Shown piece by piece: positions 48,831-58,267 of a DNA stretch of 64,000 bases; the first letter of the stretch is position 1, and every line of letters starts with the position of its first letter. Below the pieces are notes generated by a model. The model saw only the letters and a list, made by a program, of their open reading frames with translations, had not been told where the DNA came from and searched no databases. Position numbers and translations under genes: made by a program. This DNA comes from Smaragdicoccus niigatensis DSM 44881 = NBRC 103563 (GTDB lineage: Bacteria > Actinomycetota > Actinomycetes > Mycobacteriales > Mycobacteriaceae). The stretch spans positions 62,001 through 126,000 of the forward strand of contig NZ_AQXZ01000016.1 of NCBI RefSeq assembly GCF_000380645.1, in the 5' to 3' direction.

Positions 48831-49849
48831 CGGATCGGGCGAACGTCAGCCTCGACTTCGCCACGCACCGCGGCCCGCGCGCCGGGCAGCAACTCCGCGA
48901 GTTCGAGCGGATAGACGGTCTCGCCGGACTGGTCGAGACGCTCGATGTCGGCTTCGACGCACCACCGGAAGTCCGTGATCGAGACCTTTTCGAGGTCGGT
49001 GAACTGCTGCCGACTCGGCTTGAAGGAGGTCGTCGCCGCCGCGAAGAACAGCTCCTCGGAGCGAATCAGGCGACCGGTCCACTCGAACACCGCGACCCGA
49101 CGCCACAACGGCCCGACGAGATCGTTGACCTCGAGCTGACGCCCGGTCTCCTCGAACACCTCGCGCACGGCGGCCGCTCGCAGGTTCTCCCCCGGCTTCA
49201 CACCGCCGCCGAGCGTGAACCAGAACTTCACCTTCGGCACGAGTGGGTCATGACCGCGGACCAGCAGCACACGGCCCTCTTCGTCGAACAGCACGACGCG
49301 CGCTGACGTCCGGTTCGCTTCGACCGCCAATCCGGTTGCGGCCGAGGGCTTCACGCGCTCAGTGATCTCGAAGTAGAGCGGCAGCGGGGCGGTGCCACCG
49401 AGGTGCAGCAGGCGAACCATCGGTCGGGTGCGGATGGCGAGGGTGTCTCGGACGGCGTCGTTGTGGAAGCGCCGGGCGATGAGGACCCGGGCTTCGGCAT
49501 CGGCGAGCTCGGCGACGAGCTGCGGGCGAAGGTCCTCGATGTCGATGCGGGCCAACGTCGTCGACAACTGGTTCTCGGCGACTTCCCGCTGGTCCCGATC
49601 GGCGCGTTCCGCACGGTCCGCACGCTCGGTCAGCTGGTGGCTCAAGGACGAATCGAGCGTGCTGACCGCACCGGCCACGGCCCGGGCAACGACGGATCGG
49701 CGCGCCAAGGCCGCGTCGAGCGCCAGCCACGACTGGTCGCTGCGCACGTGCAACCGGTCGAGGCGACGCGCGGTCTGGATCGACCAGATACCGACGAGCA
49801 CAACGACCATCGCGGCACACGCGAGAACGACGACCAGAGACCAGTTCAT
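48827..49849 (-). CDS. Membrane-anchored NUDIX hydrolase with LemA-like N-terminus
   Basis: 340 residues from ATG sharing its A with the pimA stop (TGATG). An N-terminal membrane helix (residues 4-24) leads to a helical region, ARRLDRLHVRSDQSWLALDAALARRS, resembling LemA-type coiled helices (to about residue 165). Residues 175-320 hold a NUDIX domain with box GGGVKPGENLRAAAVREVFEETG and the usual upstream RVVLFDEEGRVLLVRG. Hydrolyses some nucleoside diphosphate-linked compound. The place directly after pimA is shared with mycobacteria (Rv2609c-like) and suggests a link to nucleotide-sugar or lipid-head-group turnover; unproven. Confidence 0.92.
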   Translation of the reverse strand: MNWSLVVVLACAAMVVVLVGIWSIQTARRLDRLHVRSDQSWLALDAALARRSVVARAVAGAVSTLDSSLSHQLTERADRAERADRDQREVAENQLSTTLARIDIEDLRPQLVAELADAEARVLIARRFHNDAVRDTLAIRTRPMVRLLHLGGTAPLPLYFEITERVKPSAATGLAVEANRTSARVVLFDEEGRVLLVRGHDPLVPKVKFWFTLGGGVKPGENLRAAAVREVFEETGRQLEVNDLVGPLWRRVAVFEWTGRLIRSEELFFAAATTSFKPSRQQFTDLEKVSITDFRWCVEADIERLDQSGETVYPLELAELLPGARAAVRGEVEADVRPIR

Positions 49850-50973
49850 CAGCTCTCCGCCCGAACTGGGTGACCGCCGACGGTGACCGTCTCGTAGACG
49901 CGCATGATCTGCTCGGCGACCACCGGCCAGTCGTATTCGGCGACAACCTCATTGGCGTAACCGATGAGACGACGACGCACGCCCTCGTCGCTGAGAACTT
50001 CGCTCACCGCGTCGGCAAGCGCATCGGAGTCACCAATGGGAATGAGCTTTCCGGCTTGGCCGTCCCGCAGGACTCGGCGGAAGGCGTCGAGCTTGCTCGC
50101 GACCACAACCGTGCCAGCCGCCATCGCCTCGACGAGCACGATTCCGAAGCTTTCGCCGCCGAGGTTCGGCGCGACGTAGACGTCCGCGCTGCGCATCGCG
50201 GATGCCTTCTCCGCGTCCGTCACGGCGCCAAGCAGACGCACATGCGACGCGAGGTCGCCAGCCTGCTTCAGCAGCTTCTCGTCGTCACCGCGCCCGACGA
50301 CGAGAACCTCGACGTCGGGATGGCGTTCCACGATCGACGGCAGCGCCCCGAGCAGCACGTCCATCCCCTTGCGGGGCTCGTCGTACCGGCCGAGGAACAG
50401 GATCGACTTTCCGGGCCGCGGATAGCCCTCGAGGTAGGGCGCGTGTGCGAACGTCGGAACCTCGACGCCGTTCGGAATCTCGACTGCGTCCGATCCGAGC
50501 GATTCGACCTGCCAACGACGGGCGAGTTCCGACACCGCGATCCGGCCACGGATCTTCTCGTGCATCGGCCGGAGGAAGCCCTTGGCCGTGCTCAGCGCCA
50601 GCGACTTCGTGGTCGACGTGTGGAACGTCGCGACGATCGGCCCCTCGGCGATCATGAGCGCGAGCATCGACAGACTCGGCGCGTTGGGCTCATGAATGTG
50701 CAGGACGTCGAAGTCGTTGTCGAGGAGCCACTGCTTGACCTTGGCGGCCTGCTTCGGACCGAACGACAGCCGGGCAACGGAACCGTTGTACGGAATCGCG
50801 AGCGCTTTGCCGGCCGACACCACGAAATCCGGCAGTTCCGTTTCCGGCGACGCGGGCGCGAGGACGCTGACCTTGTGCCCGCGCTCGATGAATGCCCGCG
50901 CCAAGTCGACGATGTGGGCTTGAACGCCGCCCGCCACGTCGAACGAGTACGGGCAGACCATTCCTATCTTCAC
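49849..50973 (-). CDS. pimA: Phosphatidyl-myo-inositol mannosyltransferase
   Basis: 374 residues from GTG 50973, overlapping the acyltransferase gene by 4 bases (GTGA). GT4-family glycosyltransferase of GT-B fold: KIGMVCPYSFDVAGGVQAHIVDLARAF at the start, LHIHEPNAPSLSM, ATFHTSTTKSLAL, NGVEVPTFA, ILFLGRYDEPRKGMDVLLGA, and the donor-site E-x7-E ESFGIVLVEAMAAGTVVV. Transfers the first mannose from GDP-mannose to phosphatidylinositol at the inner face of the membrane, the entry step to PIM, LM and LAM. Confidence 0.97.
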   Translation of the reverse strand: MKIGMVCPYSFDVAGGVQAHIVDLARAFIERGHKVSVLAPASPETELPDFVVSAGKALAIPYNGSVARLSFGPKQAAKVKQWLLDNDFDVLHIHEPNAPSLSMLALMIAEGPIVATFHTSTTKSLALSTAKGFLRPMHEKIRGRIAVSELARRWQVESLGSDAVEIPNGVEVPTFAHAPYLEGYPRPGKSILFLGRYDEPRKGMDVLLGALPSIVERHPDVEVLVVGRGDDEKLLKQAGDLASHVRLLGAVTDAEKASAMRSADVYVAPNLGGESFGIVLVEAMAAGTVVVASKLDAFRRVLRDGQAGKLIPIGDSDALADAVSEVLSDEGVRRRLIGYANEVVAEYDWPVVAEQIMRVYETVTVGGHPVRAES

Positions 50974-51875
50974 GATTCGCCCATTCGGGCCAAGCGGGCC
51001 TCGGACAGATCGGCGAGCCACAAGGGCTGAAGCATGTGCCAGTCAGCGGGGTGAGCGGCAATGTTCGCCGCGAACCGATCCGCGAGGCGCTGTGTCGTGG
51101 CCTCGACTCCACCTTCGGTCGAAATCGGTGCCTCGACGGTGAAGCCCCAGCCGCCTTCGCGGAACCAGCAGTTCACCGGCAGCAGCGGAGCTCCCGTTTC
51201 GATCGCCAGACGGGCAGGACCCGCTGGCATGCGCGTCGGTTCACCGAAGAACTCGACCTGCACGCCCTTCTTGGCGAGGTCGCGTTCGCCGAGCAGGCAC
51301 ACGATCTTGTTCTCCCGCAGTCGATCTGCGAGTTGCGGGAACGGCGGCGTTTCGCCGCCGCTCAGGGGGAAGATCTCGAATCCCAAGCTTTCGCGGTACG
51401 CGACGAAACGAAGGAACAGGGATTCGGGCTTGAGTCGCTCAGCGACCGTCGAGAGCCCACCGTGGGTCTGGACGGCCCACACTCCGGCCATGTCCCAGTT
51501 GCCGCTGTGCGGCAGGGCGAGGACCACGCCCTTGCCAAGGGCGAGCGCTTCGGCGACGTATTCGATGCCCACTGCGTCGTCGGTGACCGCTTTCGCGAGC
51601 GCGACCGGGTCCTGGCTCGGAAGACGGAAAGCCTCACGCCAGTAGCGGGCATACGACCGCACGCTGTCGCGGATCAGTTCCTGCGGGACTTCTTCGGGCG
51701 CGCAGTCGAGAACGCGAGCGAGGTTCTTGCGGAGTTGGACGGGACCGCCGTTGCGCTTGGCGGCCCAGTCGGCGCCGCGATTGAACCACTTGACCGCGGT
51801 CTTCTCTTTCATGCCGCGGACGATCCTCCAGCCCGCCGCATAACCCCAGTCGCTGGCTCGATCGCGCCACGTCAC
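50970..51875 (-). CDS. Phosphatidylinositol mannoside acyltransferase
   Basis: 301 residues from GTG 51875, whose G overlaps the pgsA stop. LpxL/HtrB-like lysophospholipid acyltransferase family; catalytic HX4D as HSGNWD (about residue 126), GERDLAKKGVQVEFFGEPTRMPAGPARLA further on, and a C-terminal HPADWHMLQPLW. In mycobacteria the equivalent (Rv2611c/PatA) acylates the first mannose of PIM from acyl-CoA. The context, directly between pgsA and pimA, fits fully. Confidence 0.95.
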   Translation of the reverse strand: MTWRDRASDWGYAAGWRIVRGMKEKTAVKWFNRGADWAAKRNGGPVQLRKNLARVLDCAPEEVPQELIRDSVRSYARYWREAFRLPSQDPVALAKAVTDDAVGIEYVAEALALGKGVVLALPHSGNWDMAGVWAVQTHGGLSTVAERLKPESLFLRFVAYRESLGFEIFPLSGGETPPFPQLADRLRENKIVCLLGERDLAKKGVQVEFFGEPTRMPAGPARLAIETGAPLLPVNCWFREGGWGFTVEAPISTEGGVEATTQRLADRFAANIAAHPADWHMLQPLWLADLSEARLARMGES

Positions 51876-52543
51876 TACTGGCCCCCACCCGCGTTGACGA
51901 GTTCCTTTTCCCGAAGGTATCCCTTCCGGACCTCCAGCAAGCGCTGACCGACCGTAATGACACTCGCGATCGCCAGAATCCACATCGCCGGGTAGATCAC
52001 CCCAGCCATCCACTGGATGTCCAGGTACTCACCAGCGCCGGTGAGCACCGCTCCGACGAGAACGATCACCAGGCGATCGGGGCGCTCGATGAGGCCGACG
52101 TTCGCGGACAGGCCGCTCGCCTCCGCCCGCGCCTTGACGTACGAGATGACCTGCGAGGTCACCAACGAGATCAGAGTCGCGATGAGCAGGTGCTGCGAAT
52201 GCGCGGTGTAGATCGCCCACCACGCGATTGCACCGAAGATCGCGCCGTCGGCGATACGGTCACACGAAGCGTCGAGAACCGCACCGAAACTGGTGCCGCC
52301 GCCCTGGGCACGGGCCATGGCCCCGTCGAGCATGTCGAACACCACGAACGCGGCGATCGCCCACGCGCCCCAGAACAGGTGGCCGGTGGGGAACAGCGTC
52401 ACCGCGCAGATGATCGACCCGAGCGTTCCGATGATCGTGACCGAGTTCGGAGTCAGCCCAGTGCGAAGCAGCGCCTTCCCGACAGGGTTGGTCGCTTTTG
52501 ATGCGGCGGCACGGCCGAAGATGCTCAGCACGGGCGGGTTCAC
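51875..52543 (-). CDS. pgsA: Phosphatidylinositol phosphate synthase
   Basis: 222 residues from GTG/ATG at 52543. CDP-alcohol phosphotransferase with motif DGAMARAQGGGTSFGAVLDASCD, i.e. D-G-x2-A-R-x8-G-x3-D-x3-D (about residues 72-94), and six membrane helices. In actinobacteria this makes phosphatidylinositol phosphate from CDP-diacylglycerol and inositol phosphate, feeding PimA. The basic loop AEASGLSANVGLIERPDR is the inositol-phosphate-binding type. Second gene of the lipid run after the HIT gene. Confidence 0.96.
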   Translation of the reverse strand: MNPPVLSIFGRAAASKATNPVGKALLRTGLTPNSVTIIGTLGSIICAVTLFPTGHLFWGAWAIAAFVVFDMLDGAMARAQGGGTSFGAVLDASCDRIADGAIFGAIAWWAIYTAHSQHLLIATLISLVTSQVISYVKARAEASGLSANVGLIERPDRLVIVLVGAVLTGAGEYLDIQWMAGVIYPAMWILAIASVITVGQRLLEVRKGYLREKELVNAGGGQ

Positions 52544-52599
52544 GTCCTTGGGTAGATCTACAGTGCAGGTTTAATCTACCGGCCGAACGCCGCAAATCG

Positions 52600-53151
52600 T
52601 CAGTCGTCGGGGCTTTCTCCCCATGCTGCGGCGAGCAGCTTTCGGGTCTCTCTTAGCAGCTGAGGCATGGTTTTTGCCCCTCCGATGACTGTGATGAAGT
52701 TCGCGTCTCCACCCCACCTCGGCACGATGTGCTGATGCAGATGACTGGCCAGAGAGCCGCCTGCCGCCGAGCCGAGGTTGATGCCCACGTTGAATCCATG
52801 CGGCCGCGAGACCCGCTTGAGCACCCGGATCGCCTGCTGCGTGAAGGCCATCAGTTCGAGGCTTTCCTCGGGGGTCAGATCCTCGATCTCGGCGACCTCG
52901 CGATACGGCACGATCATCATGTGCCCGGGGTTGTACGGGTACAGATTCAGCACCGCGTACACGTGCTCGCCACGCGCGATAACGAGACCTTCCTCGTCGG
53001 TCATCTTCGGAATCTCGAGGAACGGCTTGTCCCCGGTCTTCGTCTTGACGGCTTCGACGATGTAGTTCATCCGGTGCGGGGTCCAGATCCGCTCGAGGCG
53101 GTCCGGCTCCCCTGCGCCGTAGTCGGTGATCGGCTCGCCGCTCGGACTCAT
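52600..53151 (-). CDS. HIT-family nucleotide hydrolase/phosphorylase
   Basis: 183 residues from ATG 53151, overlapping thrS by 4 bases (ATGA). Histidine triad as [10 protein letters not shown] (about residues 140-149) with the supporting [18 protein letters not shown] strand, and a leading [24 protein letters not shown]. It corresponds to Rv2613c, reported in mycobacteria as a diadenosine tetraphosphate phosphorylase. As Ap4A arises as a by-product of aminoacyl-tRNA synthetases, coupling to thrS is sensible. 56 bases separate it from pgsA downstream. Confidence 0.93.
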   Translation of the reverse strand: MSPSGEPITDYGAGEPDRLERIWTPHRMNYIVEAVKTKTGDKPFLEIPKMTDEEGLVIARGEHVYAVLNLYPYNPGHMMIVPYREVAEIEDLTPEESLELMAFTQQAIRVLKRVSRPHGFNVGINLGSAAGGSLASHLHQHIVPRWGGDANFITVIGGAKTMPQLLRETRKLLAAAWGESPDD

Positions 53152-55166
53152 GCCCGCACCAGATCCGCCGTCGGCGACGCGTTCTCCCGAGCGTTGACCC
53201 ACTTGACGATCGCTTCGACTGCGTCGGCGACCGACACGGAGTTCAGCTGAGTGCCGTCGCGGAAGCGGAAGCTCACGGCACCCGCGGTCACGTCCCGCTC
53301 GCCGGCAAGCAGCATGAACGGCACCTTCTGCGCAGTGTGGTTGAAGATCTTCTTCTGCATGCGGTCGTCACTGCGGTCTAGCTCGGCGCGAATGCCGCGC
53401 GCCCGAAGCTCCGACACGACCTTCTCGAGGTGCTCTTCGAACGACTCGGCGACCGGAATTCCGACGACCTGAACCGGCGCCAGCCACGCCGGGAACGCGC
53501 CCGCGTAGTGCTCGGTCAGAACACCGAAGAACCGCTCGATCGACCCGAACAACGCACGGTGGATCATGACCGGACGCTGTTTGGTGCCATCCGCGGCGGT
53601 GTATTCGAGGCCGAAACGCTCCGGCAGGTTGAAGTCGAGCTGGATGGTCGACATCTGCCAAGTACGGCCGAGGGCGTCCTTCGCCTGGACCGAGATCTTC
53701 GGGCCATAGAACGCGGCGCCGCCCGGGTCCGGCACGAGGTCGAGACCGGAAGCCTGCGCGACCTCGGCGAGCGTGTTCGTCGCCTCTTCCCACACCTCGT
53801 CCGCGCCGACGAACTTCTTCGGGTCCTTGGTCGACAGCTCGAGGTAGAAGTCGTCGAGTCCGTAGTCCTTGAGGAGGTCGAGCACGAAGTTGAGGATGCT
53901 GGTCAGCTCGTCGCGCATCTGCTCCTTGGTGCAGTAGATGTGCGCGTCATCCTGGGTCATTCCGCGAACGCGAGTCAGACCGTGTACGACGCCCGACTTC
54001 TCGTAGCGGTACACCGAACCGAACTCGAACATCCGGAGCGGGAGCTCGCGGTACGAGCGACCGCGCGTGCGGAAGATCAGGTTGTGCATCGGGCAGTTCA
54101 TGGGCTTGACGTAGTAGTCCTGCCCAGGCTTGCGGATCGTGCCGTCCTCGTTGTACTCGGCGTCGAGGTGCATCGCCGGGAACATGCCGTCCTTGTACCA
54201 GTCGAGGTGCCCGGAGACCTCGAACAGATGCCCCTTGGTGATGTGCGGGGTGTTCACGAACTCGTACCCGGCCTCGACGTGACGACGACGCGAGTAGTTC
54301 TCGAGTTCCTGGCGGATGATGCCGCCCTTCGGGTGGAACACCGGCAGACCCGAGCCGAGCTCATCCGGGAAACTGAACAGGTCGAGTTCGGTACCGAGCT
54401 TGCGGTGGTCGCGACGCTCGGCTTCCTTGAGCAGCTCGACGTGGTGGTCGAGCGCCTCCTGCGACTCCCATGCGGTGCCGTAGATGCGCTGCAGGTCCTC
54501 GCGTGACTGGTCACCACGCCAGTACGCCGCCGAGCTGCGGGTCAGCTTGAACGCCGGGATGTGCTTGGTGGTCGGGCAGTGCGGGCCGCGACAGAGATCG
54601 CCCCAGATCTTCTCGCCCGAACGCGGGTTGAGGTTGTCGTAGATCGTCAGCTCAGCGCCGCCGACCTCCATGACTTCCGGGTCGTCGATGCCGGACTTGT
54701 CGGTGATGAGCTCGAGCTTGAACGGCTCGTTCGCGAGCTCGACCTGGGCGTCCTCCACGGTCGTCACCCGACGACTGAAGCGCTGTCCGTCCTTGATGAT
54801 CTTCTTCATCCGGGACTCGAGCTTGGTCAGGTCCTCGGGAGTGAACGGCCGGGCGACCTGGAAGTCGTAGTAGAAGCCGTCCTTGATGAAGGGGCCGATG
54901 CCGAGCTTGGCGTCCGGAAACTCCTGCTGAACAGCCTGGGCGAGCACGTGCGTGCACGAGTGCCGGATGACGTTGCGGCCATCCTGGGTGTTCGCGGCGA
55001 CCGGCTCGATTTCGACGTCTTCCTCCGGAACCCACGACAGGTCCTTGAGTTCACCGTTGTAGCGGGCCACGACGATGGTGTCTTCGCCCTTGCTCGTGAA
55101 CCCAGCCTCGAAGAGTGCGCGGCCGACGGCCGTTCCTGCTGGAATCCGGACAAGCGCGGAACTCAC
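53148..55166 (-). CDS. thrS: Threonyl-tRNA synthetase
   Basis: 672 residues. Short TGS-like N-terminus (residues 5-60), editing domain with the HxxxH site RHSCTHVLA near residue 75, then class II catalytic domain: motif 2 [33 protein letters not shown] (R and E key), zinc site with MNCPMHN, and motif 3 [16 protein letters not shown]-terminal anticodon-binding domain [14 protein letters not shown] to the end. Charges tRNA-Thr. Only 45 bases lie between it and the upstream gene, so no T-box leader fits. First gene of the PIM-lipid run. Confidence 0.98.
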   Translation of the reverse strand: MSSALVRIPAGTAVGRALFEAGFTSKGEDTIVVARYNGELKDLSWVPEEDVEIEPVAANTQDGRNVIRHSCTHVLAQAVQQEFPDAKLGIGPFIKDGFYYDFQVARPFTPEDLTKLESRMKKIIKDGQRFSRRVTTVEDAQVELANEPFKLELITDKSGIDDPEVMEVGGAELTIYDNLNPRSGEKIWGDLCRGPHCPTTKHIPAFKLTRSSAAYWRGDQSREDLQRIYGTAWESQEALDHHVELLKEAERRDHRKLGTELDLFSFPDELGSGLPVFHPKGGIIRQELENYSRRRHVEAGYEFVNTPHITKGHLFEVSGHLDWYKDGMFPAMHLDAEYNEDGTIRKPGQDYYVKPMNCPMHNLIFRTRGRSYRELPLRMFEFGSVYRYEKSGVVHGLTRVRGMTQDDAHIYCTKEQMRDELTSILNFVLDLLKDYGLDDFYLELSTKDPKKFVGADEVWEEATNTLAEVAQASGLDLVPDPGGAAFYGPKISVQAKDALGRTWQMSTIQLDFNLPERFGLEYTAADGTKQRPVMIHRALFGSIERFFGVLTEHYAGAFPAWLAPVQVVGIPVAESFEEHLEKVVSELRARGIRAELDRSDDRMQKKIFNHTAQKVPFMLLAGERDVTAGAVSFRFRDGTQLNSVSVADAVEAIVKWVNARENASPTADLVRA

Positions 55167-55211
55167 GAGTCAACACCTCTGTTTTGCAGGTTTCGGGGAA
55201 CGCGCCCAACT

Positions 55212-55643
55212 CTATCGGGACCGGCGAACGAATTCCTCAAGGAGTCTCTCCCGCTCCGCAGGGAGATGCTTCGGGCAGCTCAGGCACAGGTCGGCCTGCG
55301 GAGTCTCGTAGATCAGACAACACGATTGGCGCTTGACGAACCAACGGCCCGCCACCTCGACGAACCGGGGTGCGAGCAGCGGCGACTCGACTTTCGCGTC
55401 CCGATTTCCCGACGCGAGGAGTTGTTTCGCGAGGTCGTCGCTGGCGATCGCCCACAGCGCCTGCGGACTGGCGCCGCTGACCTCGGCGAGTTCATCGATC
55501 ACGGTCCGCTGATCTGCGAGCGCATAGTTGCCGCAGTTCATGTACCACCAGATCGTGCCCGCGACGCGAAGGTCTGGGGTGCCGAACTGGCGGGCGGTCT
55601 CCGCGACCGCCCGCGCTATCCGGCGAGGGGGCTCTTGAGCCAT
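55212..55643 (-). CDS. FhuF-like [2Fe-2S] ferric reductase C-terminal domain protein
   Basis: 143 residues from ATG 55643. The end holds SCCLIYETPQADLCLSCPKHLP, i.e. C-C-x10-C-x2-C, the 2Fe-2S ligand pattern of FhuF-type siderophore reductases. The N-terminal portion GTIWWYMNCGNYALADQRTVIDELAE is the family's middle region; the protein is shorter than E. coli FhuF (about 260), so it is a compact form. Likely helps release iron from siderophores in the cytoplasm. It overlaps the preceding TIGR02611-like gene by 28 bases, implying coupling. Confidence 0.83.
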   Translation of the reverse strand: MAQEPPRRIARAVAETARQFGTPDLRVAGTIWWYMNCGNYALADQRTVIDELAEVSGASPQALWAIASDDLAKQLLASGNRDAKVESPLLAPRFVEVAGRWFVKRQSCCLIYETPQADLCLSCPKHLPAERERLLEEFVRRSR

Positions 55644-56035
55644 GGCCAGTCGAGTCCGACCCAGCCGCCGACGAGCGCGAGCGCGCCGAGCAGCCACAGA
55701 CTGAGGAAGGTGATGGCCGTGACGCCTATTGCCGATACCAACTTGACCCACAGCGGCGACCGCTTGAACCACGCTTCGAAAGCCTCGTAGCGAGCCTTCG
55801 CCCACTTCAGGAGCCGGTGCGCCCACTCGAACTCGGTGGCCAGAATGGCCAGGCCGAAGAACACGATGAGCCAGCCCGGTCCCGGGTACGGAACCAACGC
55901 GATTCCGACGGCGACGACCACCACGCCGAGCGCTCCGACGCCGATCCGGTACGCCAGATTCAGGCTCGAGTTCGCTCGAATGTTTTCGCGCAACCGATGC
56001 CCACGACCTTTGGCTTCGGTTTGTCCGGTTTCCAC
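55616..56035 (-). CDS. TIGR02611-like small membrane protein (PGPGW motif)
   Basis: 139 residues. Basic N-terminus, two membrane helices around ALGVVVVAVGIALVPYPGPGWLIVFFGLAILATEFEWAHRLL (the PGPGW and E-F-x-W-A residues are diagnostic), a short amphipathic helix, and a C-terminal hydrophobic hairpin ITFLSLWLLGALALVGG. Common in actinobacteria, function unknown. It lies between the SRPBCC gene (16 bases upstream) and the FhuF-like gene, which it overlaps. Confidence 0.87.
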   Translation of the reverse strand: METGQTEAKGRGHRLRENIRANSSLNLAYRIGVGALGVVVVAVGIALVPYPGPGWLIVFFGLAILATEFEWAHRLLKWAKARYEAFEAWFKRSPLWVKLVSAIGVTAITFLSLWLLGALALVGGWVGLDWPWLKSPLAG

Positions 56036-56051
56036 TCCGCCAATCTTAGGA

Positions 56052-56516
56052 CTAGGCGTTGGTGCGAGCCTTGTGGAAGTCGATGATCTGCTTCCGGAGG
56101 CTGTGGGTGCTGAACTTCACCGCGATCTTGATGAACGGCTCGATGGTGCGCCCCAGGACATTGCCCGCGATGCCCGACCCGACGCGGTACGTGACGAGCA
56201 CGTCGACACGAGCCTTCTCGGCCTCGAGCTCGATGAACTCATAACGGAAGTCGACGTCGAACCCCTTGATCGTGTCGACGGCGATGACCTTGTTCTCTTC
56301 CCACTCCACCACGCGAACACGTGACTTCACCGTCACCGGGCCCAGACCCATGCCGCCGTCGAACGTCGCACCCTTACCGCGGGTGTGCTCGGTGACCGGA
56401 ACCAACGGAAGCGATCCGTGCAGGAACTTCGGGTGGTTCGTGTAGTCATCGATGTACGCGAACGCAGACTCGACCGAGACGTCTTCCGTCTCACTGATGC
56501 GGATCTCGACAGACAA
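56052..56516 (-). CDS. SRPBCC (polyketide cyclase-like) protein
   Basis: 154 residues from TTG 56516, chosen because GAGGAG lies seven bases before it and because the family begins SVEIRISETEDVSVESAFAYIDDYTNHP-like at this point (the E-x-V-F/A-x-Y-I-x-D residues). The START-like fold continues with GSLPLVPVTEHTRGKGATFDG, RVVEWEENKVIAVDTI and a long C-terminal helix KFSTHSLRKQIIDFHKA. Probably binds a small hydrophobic ligand. Divergent from dhaK with 188 bases between them. An inverted repeat GACAAA/TTTGTC at 56578-56597 in that space may be an operator. Confidence 0.88.
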   Translation of the reverse strand: MSVEIRISETEDVSVESAFAYIDDYTNHPKFLHGSLPLVPVTEHTRGKGATFDGGMGLGPVTVKSRVRVVEWEENKVIAVDTIKGFDVDFRYEFIELEAEKARVDVLVTYRVGSGIAGNVLGRTIEPFIKIAVKFSTHSLRKQIIDFHKARTNA

Positions 56517-56704
56517 AGTGGAACTCCTCGACACCGGTGTTTTGGGTGGTACAGAACGTACCAACGCGAGAATCATAGACAAATCGGCGAGTTTGTCGAC
56601 GTACGGATAACCACCGGGAAGTCGGCCCAAACCTCGTCGGAGTCGGCCTCGGCTGACCAGAATGGGCAGGGAGTGAGATCGCCGATGGCACAAGGGAGCC
56701 CGGG

Positions 56705-57694
56705 ATGAAGAAGCTCATCAATGACCCAGCCGATGTCGTGGTCGACGCGCTGCGAGGCATGGCCGCCGCCCACCCGAATCTGCGAGTGGACGTCGAGAAC
56801 AAGATCATCGTGCGCGCCGATGCCCCCGTCGCCGGCAAGGTGGGAATCGTTTCCGGTGGTGGGTCCGGGCACGAACCGATGCACGGCGGTTTCGTCGGCC
56901 TCGGCATGCTCGATGCCGCGTGTCCAGGTGAGGTGTTCACCTCCCCCGTGCCCGACCAGATCCTCGCGGCCACCAACGCCGTCGACAGCGGCGTGGGCGT
57001 GCTGCACATTGTGAAGAACTACACGGGCGACGTCATGAACTTCGAGATGGCGGCCGAACTCGCGGAGACCGAGATCGCGACGGTCATCACCCGCGACGAC
57101 GTTGCCGTCGAAGACAGCCTGTACACCGCCGGCCGGCGCGGCGTCGGCGTGACCGTTCTCCTCGAGAAGATCGCCGGTGCAGCGGCGGAGGAACGTCGAT
57201 CCCTCGCCGACGTGGCGGAGATCGCGCAGCGCGTCAGCGACAACGGACGCAGCATGGGAATCGCGCTGACATCGTGCACAGTCCCAGCGGCCGGCAAGCC
57301 TACGTTCGACCTCGGGGACGACGAAATCGAGGTCGGGATCGGCATCCATGGTGAGCCCGGACGTCGGCGGGAACCGCTCGCCAGCGCCAAAGAACTCGCG
57401 GGGAAGCTCGTCGATCCGATACTCGGCGACTACGACTTCACCGGTGGCGCCGGAGTCATCGCGCTCGTCAACGGCATGGGCGGGACTCCCCTCCTCGAGC
57501 TCTATGTTCTCTATGCCGAGATTGCGCAGCGGCTCGACAAAGCGGGAGTCCAGATCGCACGAAATCTCGTCGGCTCCTACATCACCAGCCTCGACATGGC
57601 AGGTTGCTCGCTCACGCTCCTGCGCGCCGACGACGAGATGCTTCGACTGTGGGACGCCCCGGTGCACACCCCGGCGCTGCGCTGGGGTTTGTAG
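56705..57694 (+). CDS. dhaK: Dihydroxyacetone kinase, DhaK subunit (PTS-dependent)
   Basis: 329 residues. [10 protein letters not shown] at 51-60 and the covalent substrate-binding His215 in GIGIHGEPG are intact; [14 protein letters not shown] near 100 is the family's central motif. The single-domain form, with separate DhaL and DhaM genes following, identifies the PTS-dependent type. Binds dihydroxyacetone as a hemiaminal and, with DhaL-ADP, makes dihydroxyacetone phosphate. Next gene starts with no intervening base. Confidence 0.97.
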   Translation: MKKLINDPADVVVDALRGMAAAHPNLRVDVENKIIVRADAPVAGKVGIVSGGGSGHEPMHGGFVGLGMLDAACPGEVFTSPVPDQILAATNAVDSGVGVLHIVKNYTGDVMNFEMAAELAETEIATVITRDDVAVEDSLYTAGRRGVGVTVLLEKIAGAAAEERRSLADVAEIAQRVSDNGRSMGIALTSCTVPAAGKPTFDLGDDEIEVGIGIHGEPGRRREPLASAKELAGKLVDPILGDYDFTGGAGVIALVNGMGGTPLLELYVLYAEIAQRLDKAGVQIARNLVGSYITSLDMAGCSLTLLRADDEMLRLWDAPVHTPALRWGL

Positions 57695-58267
57695 ATGCTG
57701 TCGGTTGACGAATTCATTTCGTGGATGAGGGAATTCGCGAGAAGTATCGCCGCGGAGAAGGACCACCTCACCGAACTCGACAGCCCGATTGGCGACGCCG
57801 ACCACGGCAGCAACATGCATCGCGGAATGTCGGCGGTTGTCGCGGCGCTCGACCCGCCACCGAACACCGTCGCGGAAGCGGCGAAACTCGCCGGCATGAA
57901 GCTCGTCAGCACGGTCGGCGGCGCGAGCGGTCCGCTCTACGGCACCTTCTTCCTCCGGTTCGCGGCCGGTGCGACGTTCGCGCAGGCCTTTCGCGCAGGC
58001 GTCGACGGTGTCGCCGCGCGTGGAAAGTCGGCGCTTGGCGACAAGACGATGCTCGATGCGTTGATTCCCGCAGCCGTGGCGCTCGAAGCCGGTAAGACAG
58101 CCGCCGAGGCAGCGCAGGCCGCCAACGACGGCCGCGACGCCACCATCCCGCTCATCGCCCGCAAGGGACGCGCGAGCTACCTCGGCGAACGCAGCGCCGG
58201 ACACCAGGATCCCGGGGCCACGAGCGCCGCACTCCTCGTCGAGGCTGCGGCCAAGGTTCTCGCGTGA
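57695..58267 (+). CDS. dhaL: Dihydroxyacetone kinase, DhaL (ADP-binding) subunit
   Basis: 190 residues. Mg-ADP site aspartates in LDSPIGDADHGSNMHRG (about residues 27-44), SGPLYGTFFLRFA and the end SYLGERSAGHQDPGATSAALL. In the PTS-dependent enzyme ADP stays bound and is rephosphorylated by DhaM. Starts directly after the dhaK stop and overlaps dhaM by 4 bases (GTGA), so expression is tightly coupled. Confidence 0.97.
   Translation: MLSVDEFISWMREFARSIAAEKDHLTELDSPIGDADHGSNMHRGMSAVVAALDPPPNTVAEAAKLAGMKLVSTVGGASGPLYGTFFLRFAAGATFAQAFRAGVDGVAARGKSALGDKTMLDALIPAAVALEAGKTAAEAAQAANDGRDATIPLIARKGRASYLGERSAGHQDPGATSAALLVEAAAKVLA

Noticed and set aside
55167-55211. T-box leader upstream of thrS
   Set aside because: Only 45 bases separate the genes; no specifier loop or T-box sequence fits.
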